From NCBI GenBank assembly GCA_946478975.1, contig CAMLEO010000012.1:1-50600 (forward strand): a stretch of 50,600 bases of DNA, read 5' to 3'. The DNA comes from an uncultured Steroidobacter sp. Lineage in GTDB: Bacteria > Pseudomonadota > Gammaproteobacteria > Steroidobacterales > Steroidobacteraceae. Position 1 is the first letter of the stretch; each line of letters starts with the position of its first letter. Shown here in pieces: positions 43,421 through 49,957 of the stretch. The translations under genes were made by a program, and so were the position numbers. Below the pieces are notes generated by a model, which worked only from the letters and a program-made list of their open reading frames with translations, did no database searches and was not told the DNA's origin.

Positions 43421-44425
43421 ATGAAACGGGTCAAACTGCGAGCGCCGGGCGGCTTGGAGAATCTGCAACTGGTCGAGGACGATCCTTCGCAGCCGAGGCC
43501 GGGCGAGGTGCTGGTCAGGATACGGGCGAGCTCGATCAACGCGCATGATCACATGGTTGCGTTGGGGATTATTCCGAGCGCGGACGGCCGAGTGCCCATG
43601 ACCGATGGCGCCGGCGAAGTGATGGCATTGGGCGACGGCGTAGACGCATTTAAAGTCGGCGATCACGTTGTCAGCACATTCTGGATGCACTGGTTGAGCG
43701 GCGATATGACGCCCGCCACGAAGCGCGACATACCCGGCGAGACTGTCGACGGATATGCGAGCGAATACGTGTGTATGCCGGCGCATGCGTTCACGAAGGC
43801 GCCAGCGGGTTACACACATCAGCAGGCGGCGACGCTCACGTGCGCCGGAGTGACCGCGTGGCGGGCGTTGGTCGTGTGCGGTCGAGTGAAGCCGGGCGAT
43901 ACGGTGTTGACGCTCGGCACCGGCGGTGTATCACTGTTCGCGCTGCAGTTCGCGAAGGCCGCCGGCGCGCGAGTCATCGCGACATCATCATCGGAAGACA
44001 AGCTGGAGAAGCTGCAGCGTCTTGGCGCCGACGATGTCATCAACTACCGGGCCGTGTCGGACTGGGGCCGCAAGGCGAAAGATCTGACCGACGGCCGCGG
44101 TGTCGATCACGTGATCGAAGTCGGCGGGCCGGCGACATTCTCGCAATCGATTGCCGCATGCCGGACGGGAGGGCACATCGCGATCGTCGGCTTGTTGACC
44201 GGTGTGGCAGCGGAGGTCTCGATCCCGGCGTTGTTTTCGAATCAGCTCCGCCTCAGCGGTATTTCCATCGGCAATCGCGCCGACCAGGAAGACATGATCC
44301 GCGCCATCGAGGTCAATCGTTTGCAGCCGGTGATCGACCGATGTTTTCCCCTGCAGGGGCTGGGCGCGGCGTTCGAGTACTACGCGTCACAACGACACTT
44401 CGGCAAGGTGTGCTTGGAAATCTGA
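43421..44425 (+). CDS. Zinc-independent medium-chain dehydrogenase/reductase
   Basis: A 334-residue MDR-superfamily oxidoreductase. N-terminal GroES-like domain: 'GEVLVRIRASSINAHDHMVA' and 'PMTDGAGEVMALGDGV'; nucleotide-binding Rossmann domain: 'VLTLGTGGVSLFALQFAKAA' followed by 'GARVIATSSSEDKLEKLQRL'. The catalytic-zinc Cys of true alcohol dehydrogenases is replaced (Asn-Ala-His-Asp), and the four structural-zinc Cys are absent, so it is probably quinone-oxidoreductase- or enoyl-reductase-like and NADP(H)-dependent. AGGAG lies six bases before ATG 43421; the ATG at 43415 directly abuts that site. Its substrate is unknown. It is preceded by the pseudogene and followed by the GGDEF gene promoter. 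Confidence 0.88.
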   Translation: MKRVKLRAPGGLENLQLVEDDPSQPRPGEVLVRIRASSINAHDHMVALGIIPSADGRVPMTDGAGEVMALGDGVDAFKVGDHVVSTFWMHWLSGDMTPATKRDIPGETVDGYASEYVCMPAHAFTKAPAGYTHQQAATLTCAGVTAWRALVVCGRVKPGDTVLTLGTGGVSLFALQFAKAAGARVIATSSSEDKLEKLQRLGADDVINYRAVSDWGRKAKDLTDGRGVDHVIEVGGPATFSQSIAACRTGGHIAIVGLLTGVAAEVSIPALFSNQLRLSGISIGNRADQEDMIRAIEVNRLQPVIDRCFPLQGLGAAFEYYASQRHFGKVCLEI

Positions 44426-44470
44426 CGGGGAGATGCCCGCTGGTGCACTGCGATGACCTGAATGGCCTGA

Positions 44471-44500
44471 TTGACATACAGTCATACCGACCGGTATAGG
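44471..44500 (+). promoter_or_regulatory. Sigma-70-type promoter overlapping a TetR-type palindrome
   Basis: TTGACA (44471-44476) is a perfect -35 box; 18 bases later TATAGG (44495-44500) fits a -10. Inside lies the palindrome ATACC-GACC-GGTAT (44484-44497), overlapping spacer and -10. This form is typical of TetR/AcrR-family operators, so a repressor bound there would block polymerase. No TetR gene lies in the window. The element sits 37 bases before the GAF-GGDEF start. A reading frame starting with the TTG of the -35 box is not taken as coding. Confidence 0.65.
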
Positions 44501-44536
44501 AGTTTTAATATAAGTATTCAGCGGTCGGCGGCAGCG

Positions 44537-45568
44537 ATGACTTTGATTCGTGCCATCCAGCAGCTTTCGTTTGCTCGCGATCTCGGGACGGTGCAGGAGA
44601 TCGTGCGACATGCAGCGCGCAAGCTGTGCGGTGCGGACGGCGCAACGTTTGTGTTGCGTGAAAACGGCATGTGTTATTACGCCGACGAAGATGCGATTAC
44701 GCCGCTGTGGAAGGGCATGCGCTTTCCCATGGAGGCCTGTGTCAGCGGCTGGTCGATGATCAATCGGCGCGCGGCCGTGATTCCCGATATCTATGCCGAT
44801 CCCAGGATTCCATGCGAAGCGTATCGGCCGACATTCGTGAAAAGCCTGGCGATGGTGCCAATCCGCAGCCTCGATCCGATCGGCGCGATTGGCGTTTATT
44901 GGGCGGAACGTCACGAAGCGAGCGCGCACCAGGTGCGCTTACTACAAGCGCTGGCTGACAGCACGGCGGTGGCGATGGAGAACGTTCGTATCTACACCGA
45001 GCTCGAACGGCGGGTGCGAGACCGGACTCGGGAGCTGGAGGAGGCGAACGAGGCGATTCGCAATCTGCTGCTGCTCGATGAGCTCACCGGTTTATACAAT
45101 CGGCGCGGCTTCAATCTCATGGCCGAGCAAAGTCACAAAGATGCGCGCCGGCTGGGTACGGATCAGATCGTTTCTTTCATCGACGCGGACGGCCTGAAGC
45201 AGGTCAACGATGAGTACGGCCACCACGCCGGCGACGAGCTGCTGAAGAATCTCGCCGACGTGCTCAGACATACATTCCGCGAAGCCGACGTCATCGCACG
45301 CCTGGGTGGCGATGAGTTTTGTGTCCTCGGCACTGCGCAAACGAATGGGCAGGCGATGGCGCAACGCCTGGCCGCGGCGATCGCGAAGTTCAACGAAGAC
45401 GCCGCTGTTCGCGGCTTCGAGCTCAAAGCCAGCTGCGGAATTTCAGCCTGGTCCGCGCAGTCCGCACAAACGCTCGACGAAGTCATTCGTCAGGCGGACG
45501 AAGCCATGTACACCGCGAAACGCGCTACGCGCCAGTCGCCGCAGCCGCAGCCGCAAACAGCAGCCTGA
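44537..45568 (+). CDS. GAF-GGDEF diguanylate cyclase
   Basis: A 343-residue soluble protein. The N-terminal GAF domain (about 5-160, 'VQEIVRHAARKLCGADGATF', 'WSMINRRAAVIPDIYADPRI') is followed by a coiled-coil linker ('ELERRVRDRTRELEEANEAI') and a GGDEF domain beginning 'LLLDELTGLYNRRGFNLMAE'. GGDEF is intact at 257-261, and RxxD at 248-251 forms the product-inhibition I-site. The protein should make cyclic di-GMP in response to a GAF ligand. There is no obvious ribosome site at ATG 44537. The upstream promoter carries a TetR-type palindrome. The type IV pilus proteins and the MshE-N ATPase in this window are plausible c-di-GMP-linked outputs, by inference. Confidence 0.88.
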   Translation: MTLIRAIQQLSFARDLGTVQEIVRHAARKLCGADGATFVLRENGMCYYADEDAITPLWKGMRFPMEACVSGWSMINRRAAVIPDIYADPRIPCEAYRPTFVKSLAMVPIRSLDPIGAIGVYWAERHEASAHQVRLLQALADSTAVAMENVRIYTELERRVRDRTRELEEANEAIRNLLLLDELTGLYNRRGFNLMAEQSHKDARRLGTDQIVSFIDADGLKQVNDEYGHHAGDELLKNLADVLRHTFREADVIARLGGDEFCVLGTAQTNGQAMAQRLAAAIAKFNEDAAVRGFELKASCGISAWSAQSAQTLDEVIRQADEAMYTAKRATRQSPQPQPQTAA

Positions 45569-45573
45569 CACAT

Positions 45574-45984
45574 TCACGTCGCCGCAGCGGCGCTCAGCCA
45601 GCGAGCAGCATCTGTGCGAATGTCTCGACGTTCGAGTCGCGGCACGCTCCAGCTGGTCGAGCTCATGCGACCCTTGAGGCGATATCGGCTCACGATCTCC
45701 AGGTGAGGTTTCCAGCGCACGAATTTGCGCATGTCACTTTCCGTGCGCCAGACGGACACAGAGCCCGATGCGCGATCGAGCGCGTCCACCCACAGCCACG
45801 TTCCCACCGCGCCCGGAATCTCGTGCCAGCGGCGCATCATGGTCACACCCGCGTAAGCGATGCCGGGCAGGTGGCGCATCCGGAACGCCTCAAAGCGAGT
45901 CACACTCACGAACAAAGCATCCTGCGCTTCAGACTCCGGGCCCGGCGTCCAGCGCGACCAAAATAACATCGTATTCAGATCCAT
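45574..45984 (-). CDS. Small protein, dimeric alpha/beta-barrel (DUF3291/monooxygenase-like)
   Basis: A 136-residue protein starting 'MDLNTMLFWSRWTPGPESEA'. 'DALFVSVTRFEAFRMRHLPG' continuing IAYAG, then 'GTWLWVDALDRASGSVSVWR' followed by TESDMRKFVRWKPHLEIVSRY resemble DUF3291 or antibiotic-biosynthesis-monooxygenase folds, where strand-helix-strand units dimerise. The second region 'SVSVWRTESDMRKFVRW' is the best marker. No active-site residue can be named. ATG 45984 has no strong ribosome site and the next ATG (45969) is an alternative. Its end lies five bases from the convergent GGDEF gene. Confidence 0.6.
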   Translation of the reverse strand: MDLNTMLFWSRWTPGPESEAQDALFVSVTRFEAFRMRHLPGIAYAGVTMMRRWHEIPGAVGTWLWVDALDRASGSVSVWRTESDMRKFVRWKPHLEIVSRYRLKGRMSSTSWSVPRLERRDIRTDAARWLSAAAAT

Positions 45985-46136
45985 TTTTGGGGGGAGAGAG
46001 CAGGCGCAATGATAGGCACGCGGGCGCATCGAAGAACTGCGAGTAGCCGCGTCCGCAAGAAACTTTCCAGACCGATCCTGATCGACATCGTCCGAACAGG
46101 CGTCCCGCGCGCGGCGTCGTTCAGGTCGGAAGACTC

Positions 46137-46164
46137 TTGACACGCACGTCGTAATAGATATTCT
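46137..46164 (+). promoter_or_regulatory. Sigma-70-type promoter of the structured RNA
   Basis: TTGACA (46137-46142, perfect -35), 16 bases, TATTCT (46159-46164, four of six -10 positions). A transcript would start near 46171, directly before the folded RNA region. This is the strongest promoter-like sequence I see in the non-coding stretch 45985-46352. Confidence 0.6.
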
Positions 46165-46170
46165 GCGCGC

Positions 46171-46341
46171 CCCCACATGGGAGTAACGAACAAGTGAATT
46201 TGCAAACAACTCTGCAGCACATCTCGTGAGCGCCTGACTCGCAGCCTTGGCTTCGCGGGTGGCGCACCCCTGAAGCCGAGCGGCGAGTCGCAGTTGTTTG
46301 CGGACTCCAAAAACCCTCGGTCGTGCCGAGGGTTTTTTGTT
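46171..46341 (+). ncRNA. Structured RNA / leader with terminator, upstream of unknown-function gene
   Basis: This stretch does not look coding but folds well. A 10-base-pair stem joins GCAAACAACT (46202-46211) with AGTTGTTTGC (46292-46301). Inside are GACTCGC/GCGAGTC (46236-46242 with 46283-46289), CTTGGCTTC/GAAGCCGAG (46246-46254 with 46272-46280, one G-U) and GGGT/ACCC (46257-46260 with 46266-46269) with a five-base loop. A 24-base bulge (46212-46235) interrupts the 5' side. GGAGT (46180-46184) can close the structure with ACTCC (46304-46308). An intrinsic terminator ends it. It could be a stand-alone small RNA or a riboswitch-like attenuator of the gene starting at 46353. I recognise no Rfam family. 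Confidence 0.65.
46309..46338 (+). terminator. Intrinsic terminator, possibly bidirectional
   Basis: AAAAACCCTCGG (46309-46320) pairs perfectly with CCGAGGGTTTTT (46326-46337) around a five-base loop TCGTG; six Ts follow the GC stem. The A-run on the other side would serve the minus strand too. The outer bases GGACTCC (46302-46308) and GGAGTCC (46345-46351) can extend the stem and bury the downstream ribosome site. It lies only 15 bases before ATG 46353. Confidence 0.8.
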
Positions 46342-46352
46342 TCTGGAGTCCT

Positions 46353-47129
46353 ATGCGTAGCGATATGTACAAAGTGATCGTCGAGCGGCCGCGCGGCTGG
46401 AAGGGCGGCGATCGACGGGCCGTGCAGTGGCGGGACGATTTCGACGGGCCGATGCAGCTCGGCATGCGTGCCGGCTATGCCGGTCGCTTCCTCAATGAGA
46501 ACCTGGCGCCGCTGCGTCGTTATCTGCGTGCGCAGGTCGGGCGCCCGTGGAACAAGGTGTTCAGCGAGATCAGCGCGGGCATCGATCGTCGCAACACCGT
46601 GCAGCAGCACATCCACCAGCACATCGACGATTTCATTGCCGTTCGCGTCGCCGTGCGCGACGAGCGGTTGATCGATCTGGATCGGCTGTCGAGCGTCCGG
46701 CCGGGCGAGCTGCGCCAGGAGTTGTATGTCGATCCGCTGACCGGATTGATCCGCGTCAACAAACAGTACCGCGCCCGGCAGCGAGAGTTCGTCGAGTGGC
46801 GACAGCAACAGCAGGCGCAGCTGGTCGCTCGCCGCCGCATCTTGAAAGACCGCACTGTGCTGCTGCGGCTCGACGATCTTTGGTTCCAGATCACGCTGGC
46901 GGAAGTGCCGGCGGGGCGGGCGGTGGAGCACATCGTGCACGGTCAGTGCAAGAAAAAGATCGTTTATGACCGGCGTTACGACGTGGTGCTTCGGCGTGAG
47001 ATCTCGCTGTATGTGGATGCGCAGGAGCGCGAGCGTCTGTATGGATCGGCGGCGATGTATGCGGTGAGCAAACGGCAGCTTTCCAAGCGCGAGATGAAGG
47101 TGCACGGGCTGCGCGAGCAGATCCCCTGA
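46353..47129 (+). CDS. Unknown protein of the 'MRSDMxKVIVERPR' type
   Basis: A 258-residue basic, soluble protein. It begins MRSDMYKVIVERPRGWKGGD; I recall this opening and 'LNENLAPLRRYLRAQVGRPW' followed by NKVFSEI from an uncharacterised family common in planctomycetes, myxobacteria and other soil bacteria, often in several copies. Further blocks are 'VQQHIHQHIDDFIAVRVAVR' and 'LYVDPLTGLIRVNKQYRARQ'. The many Arg/Lys/His and aromatic residues suggest nucleic-acid contact, which is inference. There is no catalytic motif, signal peptide or membrane helix. ATG 46353 has GGAG four bases upstream, inside a segment that can pair with the preceding RNA. It is followed 62 bases later by the DUF349 gene. 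Confidence 0.8.
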   Translation: MRSDMYKVIVERPRGWKGGDRRAVQWRDDFDGPMQLGMRAGYAGRFLNENLAPLRRYLRAQVGRPWNKVFSEISAGIDRRNTVQQHIHQHIDDFIAVRVAVRDERLIDLDRLSSVRPGELRQELYVDPLTGLIRVNKQYRARQREFVEWRQQQQAQLVARRRILKDRTVLLRLDDLWFQITLAEVPAGRAVEHIVHGQCKKKIVYDRRYDVVLRREISLYVDAQERERLYGSAAMYAVSKRQLSKREMKVHGLREQIP

Positions 47130-47191
47130 GCGCCGATGCGACAACATTGCTAGAGTACGCGTCCGCAGACGTTTCAGCCTAGGATCGCTCG

Positions 47192-49522
47192 ATGTCGCTG
47201 TTTTCGCGCTTTCGGAAGGCGCCACCCCCTTCGGTTCCGCAGAAGCCCCGGGAACGTTCCATGGAGCCCGCAACTCCGCAACCGGCCGCGCCGGCTGGGC
47301 CGGATCCTGCCTTGCTTGCCGCGCAGGAGGAGGAGACCTTGAAAGCGGCGATTGCGTCCGGCGATACCGCCGCCGTCGCCAGGCTGGTCATCGAAGGTGC
47401 GTCGACCCGGATCCGGCAGCTGGCGGCCGAGGCGATCGAGGATCCTGCGCAAATTCGGCAGCTGATTCGGGACGCCCGCGGTGGCAAGGACAAGAGCGTC
47501 TACAAAATTCTGACACGCAAGCGCGATGCGCTGCTGGCGCAGGAGCGCGAGGTCGAGCATCTCCGGGCGGAGGCGAATGCGACCGCCGCCGCCCTGGAGC
47601 GACATAGCCACCGCCACTTCGATCCGCTGTTCACGCCGACGTTGGAGCAGCTGGAGAGTCGTTGGACCGCCGTCTCCGCCCATGCGGAAGCAGACGTGGT
47701 CCAGGCAACTCGGCAGGCGATCGATCGCGCTCGCGAAGTCATCGCGCAACACCTGCGACAGATCGCCGTCGAGGCGGCTCGCGAGCTCGCAGCTGCGAAT
47801 GCCGCCGCGTTAGCTGAAAAGCAGCGCGAGCAGGAAGAGAAAGCCGCCGCTGCCGCTGCCGCCGAACGTGCCCGCGTCGAGGAAGAAGAGCGCAAGGCCA
47901 AGGCGGACAAGCTCGAAGCCGAAACGCACGCTGTGCGACAGATCGGTGGCTTGGTTCGCAAGGCACATGGCGCGCTGGCCGCCGGCAGCAGCAAAACGGC
48001 TGCCGGCCTGCGTCGTGCCATCGAAGAGAAGATCGCCAGTGCCCCGCACCTGCCGCCGCATCTCGCCAAGCAGCTTCAGCAGCTCGATGCGAAGCTGCAG
48101 GAACTCAAGGACTGGAAGAGCTTTTCGGTCGCGCCCAAGCGCATCGAGCTGATCGAGCGCATGGAGTCGCTGATCGGCGCCACCATGCACCCGTCGGCGC
48201 TCGCAGGCCAGATCAAGGACCTGCAGGAACATTGGCGGACATTGAGCAAGGGCGCGGGCGAGGAGGTCGAAGCCGACTGGCAGCGATTCCACGAGGCCGC
48301 GCAAAAGGCATATCAGCCGTGTCGCGAATTTTTCGCCGCTCAGGATCAGATCAAGGCCGAGAACCTGCGTCAGCGTGAGGCGCTGTTTGAACGCCTCGCC
48401 ACCTTCGAGTCGCAACACAATTGGGAAGAACCCGATTGGCGCACTGTGATCACGGCACTACGTGAGTCGCGGCAGATGTGGCGGGAACACTCGCCGGTGG
48501 ATCCGGCCCATGCCGAGAGCTTGCAGGCCAGGTTCAATGAGCTGACCGCTTCGTTGCAGACCCGCGTCGACGCTGAGTACGCGCGCAACGTGAAAGAAAA
48601 GAAGATGCTCATCGAGCGGGCGCGAGGGCTGCTCGGCTCGACGGACAGCAGGAAGGCCACCGACGAAGTGAAGCGCCTGCAGGAACGATGGAAATCCGTC
48701 GGTCCGGTGGCGCGCGACGACGATCGCAAGCTGTGGGAGGAATTCCGCCAGCACTGCGATGCTTTGTTCCAGAAGCGGCAGCAGGAATTCGCCAGTCACA
48801 ACGAGGCGCTCGAAGCCAACAAGTCACAGGCCGTCGGCTTGTGCGAGGAGCTGGAGAAGATCGCCGCGCTGTCGGGTCCGGAACTGCTGGAGCAGGCGAA
48901 GCGCCTGCCCGAGCTGCGAGTCGCGTTCGATGAACTCGGCGAGCTGCCGAAACAGAACGCACGGCAGCTGCAAGACAAATTCGAGCGAGCGTTCGAGCGT
49001 TGTCACAAAGCCGTGGCCCAGCAGCACGCACGAGATGCGGAGCAGGGCTGGACCAGCCTGTTCGATGCCGCCAACCACGTGCGGGCGTATCGTCTCGCTG
49101 CGGCTCGAAACGCCGACGCGACGGAACTGGATACATTGAAACAAGCGGCGGCAGGTGCGCTCGCCGGCCCGGCCAAGTTGCCGAAGCGCGGCGTGGACGT
49201 GCTGAAGCATGCGCTCGCTCAGCAAGCGAACACGGATGTGGCTGCGAACGAGCTGGCGCTGCGAAAGCTTTGTATTCGTGCCGAGATCGTGACCGATACG
49301 CCGACGCCGGAGTCGGATCAGACGTTACGCCGCGAGTACCAGGTGCAGCGCTTGATGCAGAGTATGGGGCAGGGAGTCAAAACGGACGACGCGCAGCTCG
49401 ATACGTTGACGCTCGAGTGGCTGGGGATCGGGCCGGTCGAAGAGGGCTCGTACCTGTCGTTGCTGGCGCGTTTCAAGGAGTGTCGGAGCAAGGCGTTGAG
49501 CGCGCCCCGACGCAAGCACTGA
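47192..49522 (+). CDS. DUF349-repeat coiled-coil protein
   Basis: A 776-residue cytosolic protein. The first 180 residues contain Pro/Ala-rich sequence and a helical region ('DTAAVARLVIEGASTRIRQL'). A highly charged coiled coil ('AEKQREQEEKAAAAAAAERA') follows, then several DUF349 repeats: 'WRTLSKGAGEEVEADWQRFH', 'RWKSVGPVARDDDRKLWEEF' and related units. The C-terminal 150 residues are Leu-rich. DUF349 proteins are widespread in gammaproteobacteria and Bacteroidetes; their function is unsettled, with links to stress and nucleoid/ribosome-associated roles. AGGA seven bases upstream supports ATG 47192. The gene may share a transcript with the unknown protein upstream, as there is no terminator in the gap. 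Confidence 0.88.
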   Translation: MSLFSRFRKAPPPSVPQKPRERSMEPATPQPAAPAGPDPALLAAQEEETLKAAIASGDTAAVARLVIEGASTRIRQLAAEAIEDPAQIRQLIRDARGGKDKSVYKILTRKRDALLAQEREVEHLRAEANATAAALERHSHRHFDPLFTPTLEQLESRWTAVSAHAEADVVQATRQAIDRAREVIAQHLRQIAVEAARELAAANAAALAEKQREQEEKAAAAAAAERARVEEEERKAKADKLEAETHAVRQIGGLVRKAHGALAAGSSKTAAGLRRAIEEKIASAPHLPPHLAKQLQQLDAKLQELKDWKSFSVAPKRIELIERMESLIGATMHPSALAGQIKDLQEHWRTLSKGAGEEVEADWQRFHEAAQKAYQPCREFFAAQDQIKAENLRQREALFERLATFESQHNWEEPDWRTVITALRESRQMWREHSPVDPAHAESLQARFNELTASLQTRVDAEYARNVKEKKMLIERARGLLGSTDSRKATDEVKRLQERWKSVGPVARDDDRKLWEEFRQHCDALFQKRQQEFASHNEALEANKSQAVGLCEELEKIAALSGPELLEQAKRLPELRVAFDELGELPKQNARQLQDKFERAFERCHKAVAQQHARDAEQGWTSLFDAANHVRAYRLAAARNADATELDTLKQAAAGALAGPAKLPKRGVDVLKHALAQQANTDVAANELALRKLCIRAEIVTDTPTPESDQTLRREYQVQRLMQSMGQGVKTDDAQLDTLTLEWLGIGPVEEGSYLSLLARFKECRSKALSAPRRKH

Positions 49523-49528
49523 GCAAAA

Positions 49529-49687
49529 TCAGAAACTGCCGAAGCCGCGGAACGCGAGCCACGCCGTGGCGAGCATCACTGAACCTTTGACGACGGCGAG
49601 CACGAGCGTCGCCCGCGCGGCGCTTTTCACCCAGCCCGGGCATTCCTGGATCTTGGTGGCGAAGGAAGCGGCAATCATCGTTTGCAT
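49529..49687 (-). CDS. Small membrane protein, 52 residues
   Basis: A short frame on the minus strand encodes 'MQTMIAASFATKIQECPGWV', a basic KSAARA linker, and a hydrophobic C-terminal helix 'TLVLAVVKGSVMLATAWLAF' ending RGFGSF. GAGGA lies eight bases before ATG 49687, a proper ribosome site, and the gene ends six bases after the convergent DUF349 stop. One transmembrane helix is predicted by eye. Function unknown; the single helix after a charged segment suits a regulatory or stress membrane peptide. Confidence 0.6.
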   Translation of the reverse strand: MQTMIAASFATKIQECPGWVKSAARATLVLAVVKGSVMLATAWLAFRGFGSF

Positions 49688-49862
49688 GGCTGGGTTCCTC
49701 GGCGGCTCGTGATCGGCGAATCGTGGGAAAAATCATAGGAGCCCGGCGGCCGCGGCAATATTGGCCGGAGTGACCAACCCGGGGTGCGCCCATGCATGCG
49801 CTTGCCCACAGACATTGCCTTAGCAGGATCTCCTACAGTCCGGTTGTCCCAGTTGCATCGAA

Positions 49863-49874
49863 GCCTCTAGAGGC
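49863..49874. promoter_or_regulatory. Perfect 12-base palindrome in promoter region
   Basis: GCCTCTAGAGGC is a perfect dyad in the 270-base divergent gap between the small membrane protein and the FAD oxidoreductase, 83 bases before ATG 49958. It may be an operator or chance; nothing else in this gap is convincing. Confidence 0.25.
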
Positions 49875-49957
49875 ATTTACTTCGGCCCACCAGCGCGCTG
49901 ACAGCGGTTGCGCGCTCAACAACAACGCCGATGTGCTTCGCATCAAATGGGGGATCT

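Noticed and set aside
44471..44536. TTG start at 44471 for the GGDEF protein (22 extra residues)
   Set aside because: The TTG is part of the -35 box TTGACA and the region holds the palindrome and -10; the extra residues have no domain character.
46177..46197. Six-codon leader peptide (ATG GGA GTA ACG AAC AAG TGA) inside the structured RNA
   Set aside because: No ribosome-binding site and no run of a regulatory amino acid; probably chance.
46202..46301. tRNA, 6S RNA, SRP RNA or tmRNA identity for the folded RNA
   Set aside because: No T-arm or CCA end, no 6S-like ends paired around a central bubble, no SRP GGAAGG tetraloop motif, no tmRNA tag frame.
45975..47273. 432-codon open frame antisense across the structured RNA and the unknown gene
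   Set aside because: It runs through the terminator hairpin and two other genes and has no protein-like character.
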